Part shown: positions 1-12,700 of the stretch, piece by piece
Numbering within the stretch: the stretch's first letter is position 1
How the letters are laid out: each line of letters begins with the position of its first letter
NCBI RefSeq assembly: GCF_001949145.1
Contig: NW_019091405.1
Location: 1,423,562-1,458,446, forward strand
Source: Acanthaster planci
Lineage: Eukaryota > Echinodermata > Asteroidea > Valvatida > Acanthasteridae
Length of the DNA stretch: 34,885 nt
Reading direction: 5' to 3'
Made by a program: the position numbers and the translations under genes
The notes under the pieces: generated by a model
The model's input: the letters and a program-made list of their open reading frames with translations, nothing else
Database searches by the model: none
What the model was told of the DNA's origin: nothing

Positions 1-50
1 TTGGTCAACACCACATAACTTTTGGATTTTTCCGTTACCACTTTTTTGTA
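1..50. repeat. Dispersed repeat end shared with 25721
   Basis: TTGGTCAACACCACATAACT at the first base matches TTGGTGAACACAACATAACT at 25721; similarity continues about ten bases further. The copy is cut by the window start. Confidence 0.5.
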
Positions 51-3000
51 ACATTTAAGAAAACTAACATTTCTTGTAGGTTTGAACTTGCGAGTTAAAA
101 AAAGTCCTGATTATTAAGCACGTGCATCAATTCGTTTATATAGTTTCATTGGTAATCTTAATTTCCTTAATATTCGACGTCAATAAAACCGATCCCAAAC
201 GTACATGTTCGAATTAAATTTTCTGAAAATATCACGAGTCATCTCACTTCACCCCTTATTTTATTAATTTAAGGGAAGTACATTTTCAAATGAAGTCTTT
301 ATTTGCTCTAGGTTGGTTTGTAAATATTTTTCAATCAGATATTCTCGATAATGTCTCAATTGCATGTTTTTGTTTATCTCCTTGGGTCCAAGAGCGTAGG
401 CGATCCTGACCGTTTTTGTAAATAGTCGATCCGTCACTGGACAGAGAGGTCTTCCCCAGAAAGAACGAATATGTTGAAATGATTTAAAACCAAATAAACT
501 AAAAACGAAAGAAACCTCCTTAACTGTCAATATGTCCACAGTAGAAAATGACCCCAGAATCTCACGGTTCTCAAATCAGTAACGCTATTGCTTTTAATCC
601 ACGCGCCGTCGGTCGTACAGTCGTCGCTGTGCACGTTGCTATATCACAGCGGATATGTCGGTCATGTTTTTTTTTTAGCGTAGGGGCAATGCCACGGTAA
701 CTCGTTTACTGGTGATCTGACTTGGACTTTGTGATATCATTTTCATGTCTGTATGGAATTTATCATGAAATAGGTTTCAGCAAAGTTACTCTGTGCGTCA
801 TTGGGATGGCTATGGTGAAAACGTCCTTATTTTCTGAACAAACTTTTCAAACACGAATCGAATACATGTACCGCCAAACGTAGCGGCCACATCACCCTAC
901 CCTACACATTCCATTAAATTAATATACATGTACAAGTAAGTATTCTTTTGATCAAACATTACATTAAAACCATATCATAAATTTGTCCAATTGCTTCTGT
1001 GATTGGAAATGGCGTGATGCAAGCAAATTACACCATCTTTTCAGTGACCGTAAAATTTGGCGAGAATTCCTTTGAAAACACAGCAGAAACTATTTCATTT
1101 AACATGTCCAATTTTGCATTCGGATTTCTACTCGTATGAATGAAGCGATGTCTCAGGCAAACGTTCATACCCTATCATTAAATAAAGCCCTTCAACTGTG
1201 GGCCTTAAATTAACATCAATAAATGAAATAAATGGCAGCCATAATTGAAGCTGTTGCAGCATGTGAAATTTTTTTTTCACATTTTTGTTTTTAATATGTT
1301 GCTTTTTTGTCTGCAACAATTTGTCAAAACATATTAAAACAGAACACAGCTAGGGCACCCTCGGACAACAGATTTTGCTCATGACATTGTAAAAGGACTT
1401 TCAATGTGTCTGGGGGATGGACACCCTTGTGTATGTTGCATATGTTGGTCCCTCACAGCGCGGTCTATGCCCCGGCTGGAGGAGGGGGAGGGGACTTGGG
1501 AAGGGGGCATTCTAATTGTGACGTGTCCGTTGTACAGGTAACGGTGCTGTATAGGACCTACTCTAATCTAAATGCCGTCCCAACTTAATGGATCTGATTG
1601 GGGCCATTCATTGTGAATCTAAGCTTTACGAAGTTACGAAGAAGCTAGTTTGAGGCTTTCCAAAAATTGGAAATTTGGAGACAGACCCTGAAACTTAAAG
1701 AATTTCTGTGTTCACATAAGGTGCACGTTTCATTGCGATATGTTGAGCATCTTCGTTGCCACTCATCTTCTCATGCTGTCCTTTTAAACGAGACCCTTGA
1801 AAAAAGCTGCCTTTTGTCTTGGTGCGGAACTATTGTAAATGGCATGGTATTTGCCGTCCATGCACTTGAAAATAATGATTTTTTTTATTGCTTCATTGTA
1901 TGAAAAGATGTTCCAAGTCAATAAGAGAACATATATTTTGTTTGCATTTAAGCTTTTTGCAATATGAATTCTTTTCTTTGAAATGACATCAGCACTATGC
2001 CCCTGCATGGTCACGTGTCCCATTAATGCAGAAACCTGTAATGTGGATGGCTAATTAGTCGTCCGCGCAAAAACGGGACAGACTGGCACTTCACAGTTTG
2101 TGGTGGATGCATGGATATCCATGTATAGCGGAGTTAGGGGACCAGAAAGCTAACGAGGATGAGCATCCGGTTTACATGATGACCCAACTAACTTTCCATC
2201 TGTAAATGACACAGAGGGAATGTGTTCATACTAGAAACATCATCAGGCATGAAAAACTTCCAAAACCTCTCACATCAATTGCCCACAGTTTGTGTGGTTG
2301 TAGAACCGTATAAAAATAGTGATTATTATGCTGATACTCGACTTTCCAACAATTTACATGTATTTCTTTTGTACCTCTGTGCCCAATCCCTATACGCATT
2401 AATCGACCTGGACACATTCCCAACTCTGCCTGATTATTCCAAACATACTTCGTATTTCTACTGAGTGTTATTAACATAACAAATATAATACCAAATTAAG
2501 TTTTCATTTGAAGAAAATTGGTAGGACTGATTTTGCATAATTGGCCTGAGAATCGATTTTTACACATTTGTATCATTGTCGAAGCTGGGTAAAAGTATTT
2601 AACTTTTGCCTGCGAGAAAGATTCGACTAGGATCAAAACGTCAGCCCCACCCATTTTTTGGATTCGTATTTTAGGTCACTGTAGCCAGCAACCTGTTTGC
2701 AGCAGTTTTTGCATTAGAAATGTTTGAAGTAATAGTATTATTTCATAAAGTATTGGATATTTAATAAATAAACAGTTTAATTCAATAGTAAGAATTATAT
2801 ATTAATTAGTTAAAAAATTACTTTAACTCCTTTATAATTATGAAGAAAGCAGAGGGCATTTTTACATGGCTTTTTTCTCTCAGAACACACTTGGGATATC
2901 TCTTTCAAATTTCGTTTTAAATTCGGTTCATAATTCAATTGAAAACGAAGCAAATTTGATGTGTGGCCAATTCGGATTAAACAAACATCGCACAGCTGCG

Positions 3001-3452
3001 AGGAAGGAGAATGTTGGAACCTCAAATAGAACTTCTTGAGTGTAGACCATTGAATTGTCAATAATAGCAGATCAGTAGTACATCCTCAGGGATTCGAACA
3101 GCCACCTAAAGGACAGACCTGCAGGTCTCTCAACTCACAAGACTTGGCCTGCAAAGTACACAGATATAATGTATAAACATTGATTAGATCCTTGGAGGAC
3201 AGGACAGTTAACAAAAAGAGGGCGATCTTCCCGGATCGTCTTGAAATAGCGAGTTTCTCGAAGATTTCCAGGGGTGTGTTTTTTCGCCATGAAGACTCCT
3301 ATATCGCCTGCTTGCAATAATTGTTCAATACAGGAACTTGAGAAATTGATGGGTTGTGAAAAAATGTACGGATTTCTTTTCTAATGTGACCATCTGGGAC
3401 AAATGGGAAAGTAAGTCTTTGACTTCAACTCGATGTTTTGATTGAACTGTAT
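51..3452. other. Intergenic or semaphorin 3' region, nothing firm
   Basis: AT-rich DNA with no recognisable exon. A minus-strand open frame at 264-539 ends in a helical-looking stretch (LRHYREYLIEKYLQTNLEQI) but has no family match or clear phase partner. A tRNA-like B box (3090-3100, minus) may mark an old SINE. Confidence 0.5.
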
Positions 3453-3467
3453 TCATTGTCGACAAGC
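3453..3467 (-). CDS. Candidate terminal semaphorin exon
   Basis: A GAATAG acceptor, preceded at a distance by a C/T-rich tract (about 3490-3530), would add four codons (ACRQ) and a TGA in the phase left by exon 14. It is very short and the tract is far away, so it is only one option for the 3' end. Confidence 0.22.
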   Translation of the reverse strand, partial: ACRQ

Positions 3468-3615
3468 CTATTCGCGAAGTGGCCGTGGCAGAGGCAAAAC
3501 AAAAAACATTCAAAAGGGTGGGGGCGGGGGGTGATTATCCTTCCCTTTCCAGCTAAGTAGCCAAAGACATCGCTGATCCTTAAATATCAATGCCCTTCAA
3601 ACACCGACAACTTAC

Positions 3616-3716
3616 CACTATGCTTTTCCATTCTTGGAGTTCATATTTATATTGTGCCATTTCGACGTCAAAAGTGGCTAATTCCTCCAAGTCACGTTTG
3701 GAAGCATGCACTGGAT
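3616..3716 (-). CDS. Semaphorin exon 14: charged coiled tail
   Basis: A strong pyrimidine tract and CTAG acceptor lead in and a GTAAGT donor follows; phase is 1 to 0. It encodes HASKRDLEELATFDVEMAQY followed by KYELQEWKSIV, an acidic/basic helix with heptad-like spacing. The true stop was not settled. One candidate last exon at 3467-3453 adds ACRQ and a stop. Another acceptor just downstream opens a roughly 21-residue tail. Reading through the donor gives an 11-residue tail. Confidence 0.75.
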
Positions 3717-6700
3717 CTAGAAAAAAAAAGAAAAAAAGAAGAATATTGGCAGTATTCCGTCATTTCAAATGTTCTGAATGAGATTTAATTTTCATATATT
3801 CGGACTGATTACAGTGACTTACTCTATATTAATGCATCTCATTTAACACCATAACAATACGGGCGATTCACAATAGTGCGCCTCCAAGAGTTTGCAACGC
3901 GTTGGCCAATCACAACGCGCAAAATTTGTCGACCGTTCCCAAGTGTGCATTGGGTCGACAAATTTCGCGCATTGTGATTGGCCAACGCGTTGCAAACTCT
4001 TGAAGGCGCACATTGTGAAACGCCCGTATTCTCTGTGCACAAGACGTTGAAACCTTTCGACAGCAAGAATTAACACGCACCTCATCAACCTTGGAAAATG
4101 ATTGGCGTGCATGGAAAGTTGACAAATATTTGACAATTAGTAACATTCTTGGCGATTTGTCCGAAGCACTAGATACCTAAAACCTAGAGAAAAACAAACA
4201 GGAAATGACATACCAGACGAGTCAGCGGTGAGACTGAAGTTGGCCGAGGCTCGCACTCCTCCGTCCATTTCCAAGACAGTTGAGCAAAAGCAGTCATCGG
4301 TTCCGGCGGACGAACCGTCGATGTGCATCACCAAGAACTCCCTGCGGTCACATGCCGACCTGAAATGGGTGAAAGGCAGGCTCGCGCACGGGGAGCAGTC
4401 CACGCCGACTGGCCGAAGGTTTCTGCCCCGTGGAGCCTCGGCTACGAGGTGCAGGTTGACCGGGTGGTTGGGGAAATTGACAGCCCTCGATTGGCTCTTT
4501 GGTAGCGTCCGGAAAAGGATCTTGTCATCTGTAACGATAATAATACACATACGTTATGAACATTTCATTGCTGTCCGACAAACGAGACGATCACCCCCTT
4601 CCGTTTCAAATTATCTCAAGTCGTATCATAATGCACAAGCTTAGCCAGTGAGACGATGAGTCTTTGCTATCATTTCCACTGAACAATTTCAAGACAACCA
4701 AATGACAGTCAATTAGTAAAAGAAACACATGCATCATAAAAACAAGCCAACAATAAAAAAGCAAGAAGTAACAAAGAACAGAATAGAAATGTTGATTAGA
4801 GATTGTACATACCCTTGTTATCCGGACATAGGTCTGAAGAACCATTTTCCAAATCTTGAAGCCTGATCGAAAAGGTAGAAGCACAAATATCATTATGTGT
4901 AGAGTATGTGCTTGATAAAGAGTATATCATCAGCCTATCATTGATCAAGAAATGTTATTGTACTTATATCAGAACTGCTATTGGCCTTACCCGTCTGTGC
5001 GACCGCTGGAACACGAATTGCCAGTCCATCTGCAGTACGGGTCTCTCGAATCCAAACAAGATTGACAGGTGGTGTAGTCTTGGCAATGCTGGAAGGGTAC
5101 CTTGTACACTCCGATGTCTGTCCCTACAAAGACGGCCTGGCTAGCCTCACTTTTGACCATTGTCAAGACTGGTGCCTGCGTGGTTGACAGTGGATTAGCG
5201 TTATCATTGATTCAGTAAAGTTCACAGGAATCAATGATGTGCTTTGCCAAAGAACTCGAATTGATTTATATAGCTTAGCCGAGTCTGATGTCACGCAGAC
5301 AATATTCACTTTGATTTTAAGTCTCGTCGAATTCTTTTGCAAATAGCACGGTACCATAGAAAGCTGACGTCGTAAAGGACAACAGCGCATGTTTCAGAAG
5401 ATGTAACGATAATTGCTCAGGACATTATATCTTTATACACTAACTAACGGTAAATATATAAAAGTACAATGAATTATTTTGTAAGGGGGTATGTTTGCTG
5501 ATTTTTCTTCTGTGGCTAGGCCTATACGATCAGTAACAACGTAAAAAGCAAATGCGCTACTGCTGGTAAAATGTAGACTTGTTGAAATTTGTTCAACCCC
5601 TTTGGCTCTGTATAGACTCGATCCCCCACATGAACAATTTGTTCTGATTTGGACCACTGAACCATGTAAAATATAACTAGGGAATCCGATTTATATGGAG
5701 TTCAAATTTCATTTTGATCAATGCAGTCGTGAGTATCCAGGCGCTAGCTCAGCTATAATACAAGACCACATAATTAGACCACTGTAGTCACGCGCTGCAA
5801 TTTGTCTGATTAAAGAATAGGGCACCCTTGATTAAACCTACTATTTTGTCCACCTTGACTACCAAAGCATGCATGGATTATAAAGACCTCCATAAACAGT
5901 TGCAATTTCACCACTTTGCGTCAAAAGAGGGACCTGATTTTAAACTTGTCAATCCCACCGAACGCCATACAAACCTTCAACCCTTCTGAGTTCAAACTTA
6001 TTTCTTCGACAATTCTTGCTTCAGACCCGTCGCTACTCAGGTATGCCTTAAGCACCGTTCCATTCTCTGAAATAAGCAAATGAAAAAAAAGAAGATAAAC
6101 ATGTCTCTAAGATTTTGAAATAACTCCACATCTTATACGTCAACAAGCATAACAATGTGTAAAAATGTGTAAAAGAGAACGGGAACAAGAAAGTTGATAA
6201 TGCATCTTCAGAATCAGAACAGGTGGTCACAAATTTGCTTATAACTCTGATTTTTTTGGCAAGGGACGGGCCGACTCCATCTTATCAGCTATACTAACAA
6301 TACCTTTAATTCACTCATGCCTTTCTTCACTTGCATCCTTTTCCAGAATGTGATGACAACAACCAGTAAAATGGCTCTCTCAGAAGAATGCCCGGATGTA
6401 TTACTTGATTAAATTTACTACTAATGGTCCGTCGCGTCTCGCTTAAAAACACCTTTGTGCTGAAAGTAATTCACAATGGCTCTACCCTGTGATACGGCTT
6501 ACAACAGATTAGCGTCTGTGAACAAGTCTGTCATCTAAATATCATGAGTCGAAACTTTGGAGACTTTGTAAGATTGCAGTCTCGTCGGCAGTGGTACACT
6601 CACCACGAAGAATCAATGGGGACTACAAGACCTTACGGCAATGGCTCACCTGTGCCAATGAACATCACATCCACCGAGTCGACGACGCCCTCGTCTACCA

Positions 6701-9700
6701 CAATCTGCGTGAATCGTTCTCCGTGTGTTACCAGGAGGGGGCTGATTCTATTCCTTCTCCTATGGAAAGATGGACCTTGGTTCTCGTACGGGAAAGAGTT
6801 TTGGGCCTTTCGGTAAACCAGTTGACCTAGAGCAAGGATTTTCCTACACTCTTCATCAGTATACGCCCTCGTATTTGGACACTGACATGGCAACACCAGA
6901 AAAGAAAAAAAGGGCTTTAAGAATACCGTGAGTCTAATATTTTTTCATGGCAATAGTGTAATTGTTAATTTTCCGGTACGAAAAAGTTGCCAATGCTCTA
7001 TCACTTTATAGAATCACAAACGTCGGGAAATTTGCTTAAACAAGAAATGACGCAAGAATATGCCGTTTATTGGATATGGCATACATTTAAACACCTTCGG
7101 CAACATTTTCATAGCAAAACTTCCTTTATGGCGTTAACACCGTTCCAGAGGGGACTTTTGGAGGGAACCTGATAAATTCTCCGATGAATAGATTTAAGGG
7201 ACTCGTACTTTATTTGGGAAAATAGCCTATATGTTTTATCTTCCAGCCAAAACACCACAATGAAATATCGCTGAATCAAATCGCTGAATAACGACAGACT
7301 CTTCATAACAACGTCTCTCGTTTATGAATGCCATTTTTTGGTCAGGTGAAAGGGAAAGCTGAAGCCAGCTTTCTTCCCCTGGCGAACCCTGTCTACTTAC
7401 CGTAGCTTGTCGTGGAGAAAAGAGTTCTTCATTATTCACATCTTCAAAGTATTCCAGCCACAACTCTTTGTCCTTTTTCTGTGCCAAGAAGTTGCTTTCC
7501 CAAAACAAGTCTTCAATTTCATTCAGTCGGTAGGCACACACTGCCGAACTGGCAACTCCAGGGCTATGGTGCAAAGTGAAAGAATTTAACTCAGAAAAGG
7601 TTTCCACAGAGTCAGTGGTACAAATGTAGCTTCCCCTGTATGTTTAGGGAACAGCTCGTTTCTTTTACACAGTAGCGTAGGAGGTGTAGACGCGGGCGTC
7701 ACTGGACCATTTTGAATGAGGGATGCACACAAAATTTGCCGACGAGCCGTCACCCAAAACGATTCTCCTGTATCCCCCATCCTTTCGTCGTCATTCTCCG
7801 TTCTTCGTTTTTTCTTATTTTGACGACAGACCATAATTTTGCCGACAAAACTAACCAATGAGGAATTAACATCCCCAACACCCCCCTTGCAACCGTGAGT
7901 GTATAGTGCGGCATCAGTATAGAGCAAACACTGGGACAATGAATGCAACACCGAAATGGTGCCAGTTGGTTAATAATAGTATTAAAGAACGTGGAAATGA
8001 TCCCAAGCAGACTACCGGCACCATTTTACTATCGTGCTTTCAAGAACTATAATTTTGTGATTTTTATTCATCTATAGATACAACGGGCAAAAAATCCTGA
8101 TTACACTCCGTTTTCAAATATAAAAAAATGTATTAACATTGTTAAAGCAAGCATGGAAATGAAGGCTATGGGATTCCAGCTGAACTGAGACACATTTTCG
8201 TTTGTGACACATTTTCGCCTGTGTAATTTCAAAAAGTTATTTACCCTTTTCCCTCAGAAAAAAGCCTTATGCAAAATGAAATTACTTACGACCTTGTCGC
8301 AAAAACCGCGTAGACCACATTTGGATCAACGGTTGATCGGTAAACATCCTCTGTAAGCCCAAACAAAAGAAAGACTACATCAGGTTTCAATTTGGTGTGT
8401 GACATAATACCTCCTGCCCTTCCTTCTGTGGCCCTGTAACCTGTGGCACATGTACATGTCGAAATTGGATGCATGGCAAACTGACGAGGAAATGCTTTTC
8501 CCGACTGAAGTAGGCTGACCGAGCATACAACCAAAAGTATAATCCACAAAGTGTTAAAAATCCGTTGTAAATATTCAAACACTTATCAGTGTACACTTCT
8601 ACTCAACAGAAAATGAAATCCCCATATTAACACCAATTCAGGGAGCAAATTACGCAGTGGCGTATCCATGCAGCTGTTGGTGTGGGGGGGGGAATTCCAA
8701 AGCAAATCCTTTTTCGTGGTCATTCAACATGAAAACGGGGGAGAAATAATATAGCTCATTCATATGATAAACAAATATACATATTCGTTTCTTTCCTACT
8801 CACTTTGAAAAATATTCTCAGTTGAAAAAAATAATTTTAAAAATTCGTCGCCACTCCAATTGTGTATTGCGAGGCAAACATTGTTGCAAACCAAGGAGGA
8901 ATTTTGTGTAAACTTTGGCTGGCCGTACAAACTGTCAGGCGCTATTGTCAACAAAAGAAATGTCTGTTATGGCGGCAAGCTAAGCCCACTCTATGCTCTG
9001 CTGTACATGTATGTGACAGTCTGGGTTTTCTTTTTTAAGCACTTCAACACCTTATTGGCGTATGGAGGAATATGCACAAGCGATACACAATTGCACGTGC
9101 AATTTACCAAGAGTGAAGCTTACTGTTCAGTCCAGTATGGGACGGCTGAAGACATGTGCCTCAGGAGGTATAAAGACAGAGTGCAAAAGTACCCTGTATT
9201 TTTATTTGGGGGAACTCCACTAAACAAAGTTTTGATCAAGGTTCTCAAAAGCGGCAATAATGAAACTAAAAACTGCTGGTCTGGAAATATCTATACATGC
9301 TGCCCTGGAAAAAATAAATAGCTGGCCTGGAAATAATAAATAGCTGCCCTGGAGATAATAAATAGCTGCCCTGGAAAAAAATAAATAGCTGCCATGGAAA
9401 AAAATAAATAGCTGCCATGGAAAAAAATAAATAGCTGCCCTGGAAAAAAATAAATAGCTGCCATGGAAATAATAAATAGCTGCCGTGAAAATAATAAATA
9501 GCTGCCGTGAAAATAATAAATAGCTGCCCTGGAAATAATAAATAGCTGCCCTGAAAATAATAAATAGCTGCCCTGGAAAAGAAAATAGTGGAAAGAAATA
9601 AAAGTCGCTCTTCTTAGTAAAAAAGCTGCCATGGATAGTCAAAATGCATGCTCCTGAAAATAAAATTAATGTTGGCGGTAAGAGGCTTTCGTATCTAATA

Positions 9701-12700
9701 AACACCCAACTTACGGATTTCGTTGTAATAATAGGGATATTTGCCGGGAAGGGAGCACTCAAGCCGAGCTTTCACAAACGTAACAAAATGCTTCTCTGTG
9801 AGGGTTGTATATTCTCGACCTCCCATTTCGTCCTGCATGACAGTCAAGTGCATTATAAGTCTTGTAATTAGCCATGTCGTTTTGCAAAAAAGTGGAATAG
9901 ATCTTTTTCAAACGTCTCATTTTTGCTGAAATAAATAATAAATCTGCATTTACGGCTATAATTTCTCACAGGAATTTCACTTAATTTCATGCACTGCATC
10001 TCCAAAGAATTTGGTCCCATCATTTTGTGCTACCGTTTTTTGCTTGTCTGTCACTCATTGATGCCAAATCGAAGTTTCTTAAAAAATTTTCAGTCAGGTC
10101 AGCGTCATTGTGATACATACCTTGCATACCATGGACACTCGAGAATACACTATTCTACCGCTGTTCATGTGTTCCGAGGCAAACTCGCGAAAGAAAAAGA
10201 AAATTTTGTCCTGATATTCGATCGGATCTCCAACAAACTGCGGCCCTGGTGCAAAAAATAAAGCATTCACTGTAAAGAGCAACTTCCGTGAACGTGTCTT
10301 TGATTTAGTTGTAAACATGTAACCTATTAAAATAAAACCCTTTTTTCTCAAATGAAGTTGGCATAAAAGAGGAGTTTTTTCTTACTAGTTACCCATTTAG
10401 ATTCGCGTGCGTCATCAACACGTTGGATAGTGGATCTGTTTTTTTTTAAAGGAAAAGTTTTGCCAACTATCGAAATTGACACACAGACAAATCAAACGAT
10501 GAGCAGAGACATAATTATGGTATGACTTTATGGCGCAGTTTGTTTACCGTTAAAGATATTCTGATCTGTGATTTTTATAAGTAATAGTGCAAACAATTAG
10601 CAGTGGTTAAACGGGAATGGGCATGGTTAGCTTCTTCAACCAACCAACCCTGTCCCCACATCGTTCCTGCTTACCGTTTAGAACCGTATGAGGACTGTCC
10701 TTGGTCTTTAGTTGAACGTCAATCCGACCTAGCGGCTCGCGCAACACCGCCCTCAAAATGGCTGGCTCCTCGAGAACGCCAAAAGAATTAACCAAGTAAG
10801 ACCCAACGAATATTTGATTCGTTGTTTCTGAGTAGAATCAGAAGAAAAAAAGCACTGTAAAATTTTTAAACTCAATTATTGTGTTTCGGGTGATAATTCA
10901 AAGAACAAAAAGACTGTCAGTCAATCTGTGCGATCGCTCAATTCCGCTGCACTTTCGGTCGATCCCCTGGTAGATCTGTTAATCATTCTATCATCAGCCA
11001 GTAGTCTTTACTTCCTAATTCTTGCAAAAGATTCTTAGACGAGGGGAAGTTGCTCACTGATTGATTGGTCGCACAAGTCGAACGATCATGCTTACTGTAT
11101 AGATTTATTAACTGCTTGTACAAAAAAACGATCGATGCAATCAAAGTGGCTACACTTGTGATTCCGAATCGCGAGAGCTGATCTCTATTGTGATGTAGCA
11201 AGTATTCATGAGCATGAGTAGTTTGCTTACCTGAATCTCCCAGTAGCAACCAGCTTGAGTTTTGATGAGGCAGCGAGGGTACCACATTGTGACCATCGAA
11301 TGTCTGTCGTTCGCCGACTGATGACAACTTAAGGGGGGAAACGCAATTTGCAAGTTATCGTTTTTATCAATCAGCTTTGTAGTGGAAAATTCGCATTCAC
11401 AAGACATCACTGCCATTGTCATCATCAACAATGTCATCGTTACTTGTGGTAAATATCACTTCATTGTCATCCTTATAGCTGTTGTTATTGTCGTAACCGG
11501 TCAGTGTCACTCTCAACACTATACCAAATCGTCAGCCTTAACGCAACCGTTGGAGCGTCAGTGTCGTCGTCAACAAGGTGACTGCCACAGCTGTTATCAA
11601 GTTTTACCCTCGGTGCAAACCACGTCAAGTCCCTGCTTAGCTTACATTTTTGGTCGATCTTTTTTGGCAATAAGGCACGAGGGAATTCGTCCCGCATTCT
11701 AGAAGGGATCCATCCGGAAGAGGTTGAATAATTCGGATGTAATTGCCACCACACTGTAAAGAATGGAATCAAAATTCTCAGTTGTAGAAACGCCGTGGCA
11801 AATGATTAAGGCGCCCAACTCCAAAATAACTCTGAAATTAACGTTTTAGTCCCCTATAAATATACTTCCGCAGACAAACCCTGTCCAAATCCAAATTCAA
11901 GCCCGAAATGAAGTGTATTAGTTAACAACACTTACGAATTCACAGCCCATATCTTTAAAAATCGATGTTGAGGGTACCGAGACTTCTTCACGCTGCGAAG
12001 GAAAGGAAAACATCTTTTCTTCAATTATGTGTTTTCCTATCTGTTGTTATGCACACTGGAAGACATCTCTATGGTTCATTAAATCCTCATGCTAATTACT
12101 AACATTGAACTAGAATTTGTTCTTGATTACCAATCCTTTGTAAATGCCTCCGGTCCTATATTTCTTTGATAGGTCTAAGAGGAACGCTTCACAGTTAGTA
12201 TAATGAACTGAAATGCATGCGTTATGGTACATCGGTCATTATAATGTAAGTTTTCTTGATAATTTCAGTGCAAGGCTCATTCAAATAAATTTCAAAATGA
12301 ATGCTCCTCTCCACATTCGAACATGAAAAAAAGTCATTCGATTTCGTTTTTCGAGCAGTTTTTCGGTCTATATGTTAATTTGAGTTCAAACAGTCCTTTC
12401 CTTCATTACAATTACGGTTTAAAATCTTGGAAAGAGGTTGATCAAGAATCAATTCAATCAACCAGAAAAAAGGAACCAATAAAATGGGGGGGGGGAATCA
12501 ACATGCTTTCACTCTTTCAATCACTCAGATTGCTCTCTATGACAAAGCACGCGTGCTGAGTTTTACTTTCATTTATTTAGGGGGTCCTAGGATAGAAAAA
12601 AAAAGAAACAACTTAAGAATGAATAAACACAAGGAAACAACAACAGATTTTGTTTTCATATCAAGACTACCAAAGGCACCTTTCCATAGGCCTATGTATT

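Noticed and set aside
3064-3150. Second tRNA-derived SINE (B-box-like at 3090-3100)
   Set aside because: No acceptable A box at the required distance; recorded only as a possible remnant.
9220-9762. 180- and 113-codon minus-strand frames across the minisatellite
   Set aside because: Repetitive hydrophobic translation of a 22-bp tandem repeat; overlaps the real exon 6 in another frame.
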